Shown here one piece after another: positions 7,666-9,679 of a stretch of DNA of 9,679 nucleotides. Within the stretch, counting starts at the first letter, position 1, and every line of letters begins with the position of its first letter. Position numbers and translations under genes: made by a program. Origin of the DNA: CAYVHU01 sp964451415 (lineage in GTDB: Bacteria; Pseudomonadota; Alphaproteobacteria; Rhodospirillales; Magnetovibrionaceae); assembly GCA_964451415.1 (NCBI GenBank), contig CAYVHU010000023.1, positions 1 through 9,679 on the forward strand, written 5' to 3'. The notes beneath the pieces are model-generated. The model saw only the letters and a list, made by a program, of their open reading frames with translations. It made no database searches and was not told the origin of the DNA.

Positions 7666-7782
7666 GGTCCAAAACAGTTGAGTCATTTCAGTTGGTTAAG
7701 AAATTCTGAGACAATATGAATTACGCCTTCGTAATCTCGTTCGGGATTCAGGTCACTGTTTTTATGGCAAAGGCAGGATAGG
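7666..7782. other. convergent intergenic region with small hairpin
   Basis: This stretch lies between the convergent ends of glpK and the exporter gene. A perfect 6-bp stem, ATTACG/CGTAAT with a CCTT loop, lies at 7720-7735. No T-run follows on either strand, so it is at best a weak or non-canonical transcription end. Composition turns AT-rich here after the GC-rich glp genes. Confidence 0.4.
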
Positions 7783-8427
7783 CTATTTGCTAACGAAAGA
7801 TGAGAAATCCAGGTCAGAAGCAATTAGCGATAGGGCGATAAGAAATATGCTTATACTTGCAAATTTTGAAATGATCTTTCCGTTGCGATGGCTCATGAGA
7901 AGCTTGTGGCCTTTTCCCGATGCAAATGCCCCAACAGAAGAATATATGACGAAACAGAGAATACTGGTCACGGTTCCATATATCATTGCGTAAATCCAAA
8001 ATGGCATTGATCCCTCGACATAAAATTGAGGTAGCAATGAAAAGTAAAACACGAGCCCTTTGGGATTTAAAACACTGGTGAAAAATCCATATCTAACATC
8101 ATTAAAAGATGTTTTCTGTACTGTTGATCCTGATGAAAAGTTCACGATATCTGCAACAAACAACTGGTAAGCTAGGAACATTAAATACAACATTCCCAGT
8201 AGCTTAAAGCCTAAAAAAGCATCCGGGTACGTTCTTAAAATGGTTTCCAAACCAAACGCAACAAGTGCTGTGAAAACCAGATATCCACTTGCTATTCCAA
8301 TAGCCGCTTTAATGCCGGCATCACGTCCATCTGCAAGGGCGCGACTTGTGACATATAGCATGTCCGGACCAGGCACTATGATAAGGCTGATAACCGTTAT
8401 GAAGAAAAGTGCGGTGTTGGTTATCAT
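7783..8427 (-). CDS. LysE/RhtB-family amino-acid exporter
   Basis: A 214-residue inner-membrane protein with about six hydrophobic segments: near 3-20, 40-64, 70-94, 113-134, 144-168 and 188-205. The family signature VPGPDMLYVTSRALADGRDA (18-37) follows the first segment, and the second conserved block GFFTSVLNPKG lies at 114-124. Proteins of this family export amino acids or related metabolites (lysine, threonine, homoserine, leucine and others) using the proton gradient. The substrate cannot be read from sequence. The ATG at 8427 is preceded by GGGAAA about 9 bp upstream, a weak ribosome binding site. A small open frame (8502-8822) lies 74 bp upstream on the same strand. An Lrp/AsnC regulator, the usual type of partner for amino-acid exporters, is divergent beyond it. 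Codon use is AT-richer than in glpK, so it may have a separate history. Confidence 0.92.
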   Translation of the reverse strand: MITNTALFFITVISLIIVPGPDMLYVTSRALADGRDAGIKAAIGIASGYLVFTALVAFGLETILRTYPDAFLGFKLLGMLYLMFLAYQLFVADIVNFSSGSTVQKTSFNDVRYGFFTSVLNPKGLVFYFSLLPQFYVEGSMPFWIYAMIYGTVTSILCFVIYSSVGAFASGKGHKLLMSHRNGKIISKFASISIFLIALSLIASDLDFSSFVSK

Positions 8428-8491
8428 AAAAATAGGTTTCCCGTAGAGTCCATCCAGAACGTTTACGTTTTTGCTATCGGACGGGTTCTTA

Positions 8492-8510
8492 GGCGTAATT
8501 GTTATACGCC
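8492..8510. repeat. hairpin between small frame and exporter gene
   Basis: A 6-bp stem GGCGTA/TACGCC encloses a 7-base loop. The loop contains the TAA stop of the small minus-strand frame (complement of 8502-8504). No T-run follows, so it is not a canonical terminator. It could modulate transcript stability or readthrough into the exporter gene. Confidence 0.35.
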
Positions 8511-8822
8511 GGTTGTCATTGTCTGGTGCGCTGCAGAATCAACGCGCATGACGGTCTCAACTCTCTGCTCAAAGAGTTCCATCGAGGAGAAATTCGTGCC
8601 GTCATAAATTGGGAAATAGACGTTCCAGCCTTCAGGAAATTCTCCGCTCGTGTAGAGTGTGCTCATTGTCCTGAAAAGAGCTATTGGGATGAGATGGAAA
8701 ATCGAAAACCGGCATTGTGTATTTGTAAGCATTTCCCAAGCGAAAAACGTCTTTGGCTTCATCTTGATCTTTGAGAGAAAAAAAGTGATGGTTGGATGGT
8801 TGATGAGCAAAAGCTTTTTCAC
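8502..8822 (-). CDS. small hypothetical protein upstream of exporter
   Basis: An open frame of 106 codons starting with GTG at 8822. The start has a strong Shine-Dalgarno site: AGGAG (complement of 8829-8833) with a 6-base spacer. The C-terminal half looks like a genuine soluble protein: LYTSGEFPEGWNVYFPIYDG, then SSMELFEQRVETVMRVDSAA (about 79-98). The N-terminal half is basic and hydrophobic (KKLLLINHP) and less convincing, so a frameshift or decayed gene is possible. I do not recognise a family. It would be co-transcribed with the exporter, ending 74 bp before it. An overlapping plus-strand frame at 8499-8774 is also open but has no ribosome binding site. Confidence 0.4.
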   Translation of the reverse strand: MKKLLLINHPTITFFLSKIKMKPKTFFAWEMLTNTQCRFSIFHLIPIALFRTMSTLYTSGEFPEGWNVYFPIYDGTNFSSMELFEQRVETVMRVDSAAHQTMTTGV

Positions 8823-8828
8823 ACAAAA

Positions 8829-8833
8829 CTCCT
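8829..8833 (-). promoter_or_regulatory. Shine-Dalgarno site of small gene
   Basis: Read on the minus strand this is AGGAG, 6 bp before the GTG at 8822. It is the best-formed ribosome binding site in the AT-rich right part of the window and the main argument that the small frame is, or was, translated. Confidence 0.45.
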
Positions 8834-8849
8834 AATTCGTGATGTTTCG

Positions 8850-8870
8850 CCACAAAAATATTTTTTGTGG
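8850..8870. promoter_or_regulatory. perfect 21-bp palindrome, candidate operator
   Basis: CCACAAAAA and TTTTTGTGG form a perfect 9-bp dyad around a TAT centre. It lies between the divergent small gene/exporter unit (GTG at 8822) and the Lrp/AsnC gene (ATG at 8941). An AT-rich dyad with conserved outer bases suits an Lrp/AsnC-type dimer. A weak minus-strand promoter, TTAACA (8900-8895), 17 bp, TGTAGA (8877-8872), would start transcription about at this dyad. Operator function is inferred from position and symmetry. Confidence 0.5.
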
Positions 8871-8940
8871 TTCTACAGCTAATCATTGGAGTAATGTTAA
8901 ACTGAGTTTTATCATGTTTAAATCGGAAAGATTACGCAAT

Positions 8941-9414
8941 ATGGGCGCAAAGGTCAGTATTGACAGGACAGATTACGCTATAATGGCGCTTTTGCAGGAA
9001 AATGCATGGATCAGCAACAAAGAAATTGCTGGGTCGGTAAATCTTTCGATTTCGGCAACGGCTGGTCGCGTTAAGCGGCTTAAGGACGATGGTATTTTGC
9101 AATCCGCTCATAGCGTTGTTGATGGGCGTGTGATGGGGGTTCGTTTAGAAGCCCTGTTCCTCATTCAACTTGATAAGCATGATCAAGATATCGTTGGCGA
9201 GTTTATGCAAGAAGCACTCATGCTGCCAGAGGTTCGTTCAATCTATCTGATTACCGGACCCTACGATATTGTTGCTAATGTTGTTGCTCGAGACACAGAT
9301 CACTTGAAAACGCTAGCCTTCAAGCATTTTACCAACCGATCCTACATTACAAGAATTGAAACCTCTATCGTCTACAATTCTCTTATTTCACGAGTTCTGA
9401 ATCCGCTAACCTAG
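8941..9414 (+). CDS. Lrp/AsnC-family transcriptional regulator
   Basis: A 157-residue protein of standard Lrp length. The N-terminal winged helix-turn-helix (about 8-55) opens with DRTDYAIMALLQENAWISNK and continues with EIAGSVNLSISATAGRVKRL. The C-terminal RAM ligand-binding domain (about 68-148) contains the conserved ITGPYDIVANVVARD (104-118). Such proteins form dimers to octamers, bind AT-rich dyads, and sense amino acids. The divergent exporter suggests control of amino-acid efflux. The ATG at 8941 is chosen because GGAAAG lies 10 bp upstream and the domain starts at once. ATGs in the same frame at 8914 and 8839 would add 9 or 34 residues without a clear ribosome binding site. The protein probably also binds its own promoter region, as is usual in the family. 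Confidence 0.92.
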   Translation: MGAKVSIDRTDYAIMALLQENAWISNKEIAGSVNLSISATAGRVKRLKDDGILQSAHSVVDGRVMGVRLEALFLIQLDKHDQDIVGEFMQEALMLPEVRSIYLITGPYDIVANVVARDTDHLKTLAFKHFTNRSYITRIETSIVYNSLISRVLNPLT

Positions 9415-9456
9415 GGTCCCGGCATTTAATGGTGCAATATTCTCCCTGTGAAATAA

Positions 9457-9492
9457 CGGGGACACGGGAAATTCGTACAAATTCGGGGACAC
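9457..9492. repeat. paired CGGGGACAC motifs
   Basis: CGGGGACAC occurs at 9457-9465 and 9484-9492, the second in the context AAATTCGGGGACACAATAC. From memory, this kind of sequence is scattered in many proteobacterial genomes, often near REP-associated (Y1) transposases. No transposase is present here, so at most this is a solo remnant. Identification is by recollection, not comparison. Confidence 0.35.
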
Positions 9493-9495
9493 AAT

Positions 9496-9542
9496 ACAAA
9501 AAAAGCCCAGCCTGTAAGGCTGGACTTCTTATGGTGGGCACG
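9496..9542. repeat. 47-bp direct repeat, copy 1 (tRNA tail plus terminator)
   Basis: This copy is identical to 9590-9636. On the minus strand it reads as the last 11 bases of the tRNA (CGTGCCCACCA), a short spacer and a hairpin terminator. There is no tRNA body in front of it, so this copy is a duplicated or displaced 3' tail. Confidence 0.9.
9498..9526 (-). terminator. intrinsic terminator, second copy downstream of tRNA
   Basis: On the minus strand a 9-bp stem, AGTCCAGCC/GGCTGGGCT with loop TTACA, runs into seven Ts. One pair is a G-U wobble that works only in minus-strand RNA, which fixes the direction. It is a duplicate of the terminator at 9592-9620. On the plus strand the same hairpin, with a C-A mismatch, might weakly end the Lrp transcript. 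Confidence 0.75.
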
Positions 9543-9545
9543 CCC

Positions 9546-9565
9546 GCGAAAACCCTTGTTTTCGC
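9546..9565. repeat. 8-bp hairpin in spacer between terminator copies
   Basis: GCGAAAAC and GTTTTCGC pair perfectly around a CCTT loop. It sits inside the 47-bp unique segment between the two tail copies. On the minus strand it is flanked by GGCACG (9589-9584) and CGTGCC (9542-9537), which can also pair and enclose it. Confidence 0.6.
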
Positions 9566-9589
9566 TCAACATTGTTGTCCGGTCGTGCC

Positions 9590-9636
9590 ACAAAAAAAGC
9601 CCAGCCTGTAAGGCTGGACTTCTTATGGTGGGCACG
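9590..9636. repeat. 47-bp direct repeat, copy 2 (native tRNA end)
   Basis: This copy contains the true 3' end of tRNA-Val plus its terminator. The offset to copy 1 is exactly 94 bp, so the repeat (47) and the spacer (47) together make one unit. Confidence 0.9.
9592..9620 (-). terminator. intrinsic terminator of tRNA-Val
   Basis: The stem AGTCCAGCC/GGCTGGGCT with loop TTACA is followed by seven Ts on the minus strand. It begins 6 bases after the tRNA CCA end. This is the natural transcription end of the tRNA gene. Confidence 0.85.
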
Positions 9637-9679
9637 ACTGGGATTGAACCAGTGACCCCCTCGATGTCAACGAGGTGCT
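9626..9679 (-). tRNA. tRNA-Val(GAC), 5' part outside window
   Basis: On the minus strand the visible 54 bases contain the anticodon stem CCTCG/CGAGG with loop TTGACAT (anticodon GAC), the T arm ACTGG-TTCAATC-CCAGT, and the acceptor 3' strand CGTGCCC. The discriminator A and an encoded CCA follow. Anticodon GAC reads GUC and GUU, giving valine. About 23 bases (acceptor 5' strand and most of the D arm) lie beyond the window edge. Confidence 0.95.

Noticed and set aside
7663..7670. TAGGGTCC shared by the ends of glpK and the Lrp gene (again at about 9412)
   Set aside because: An 8-base match that includes a stop codon; chance is sufficient.
8499..8774. Plus-strand frame with several cysteines (CAHC, CIC)
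   Set aside because: It lacks a ribosome binding site and a recognisable zinc-finger spacing, and the minus-strand frame over the same bases has a strong one. Not fully excluded.
8960..8984. TTGACA and TATAAT hexamers at the start of the Lrp gene
   Set aside because: The spacer is only 13 bp, too short for a sigma-70 promoter, and both lie inside the coding sequence.
9498..9620. Two near-identical hairpins considered as a CRISPR-like array
   Set aside because: There are only two copies, each is a terminator attached to a tRNA tail, and no cas gene is near.
9426..9635. Minus-strand 69-codon frame
   Set aside because: It is a translation of the tRNA tail and two terminator hairpins; repetitive structure explains it.

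Overview
The window looks like chromosomal DNA of an alphaproteobacterium. The evidence is an alphaproteobacterial-type aerobic cobaltochelatase pair (CobS, CobT) directly behind a J-domain/zinc-ligand protein, glycerol genes of proteobacterial type, and GC-rich codon use in the core. The order is uncertain; a Rhodospirillales-like or marine relative is a guess from protein style only.

Layout. Positions 1-1100 are AT-richer and poor in genes. They hold a small ArsR-type winged-helix regulator on the minus strand, a probably frameshifted reading frame downstream of it (139-473), and a gap (782-1166) with only a short coding-like scrap. Positions about 1167-7665 are a compact GC-rich plus-strand block: J-domain protein, cobS, cobT, glpD, glpK. 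Gaps between the last four genes are 9 bp, -4 bp and 9 bp, so they are probably one transcript. Positions 7680-9420 are AT-richer again: a LysE/RhtB-type amino-acid exporter and a possible small gene on the minus strand face a divergent Lrp/AsnC regulator, with a perfect 21-bp palindrome in the control region. The right end holds a minus-strand tRNA-Val(GAC), cut by the window edge, followed by a tandemly duplicated tRNA tail plus terminator.

How the genes work together. CobS (AAA+ ATPase) and CobT (MIDAS/VWA protein) form the motor part of the complex that inserts cobalt into hydrogenobyrinate a,c-diamide in aerobic B12 synthesis. The large subunit CobN is not in this window. GlpK phosphorylates glycerol and GlpD oxidises glycerol-3-phosphate to DHAP at the membrane; no glpF or glpR is seen here. 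The Lrp/AsnC protein is the natural candidate regulator of the neighbouring exporter.

Most of the window is conserved metabolism. I see no convincing new defence or mobile system. The parts most worth a second look are the duplicated tRNA-tail/terminator block with a tRNA-like hairpin, the cobT-glpD translational overlap, the GlpK lacking the E. coli FBP-site arginine, and the small gene plus palindrome between the exporter and the Lrp regulator.
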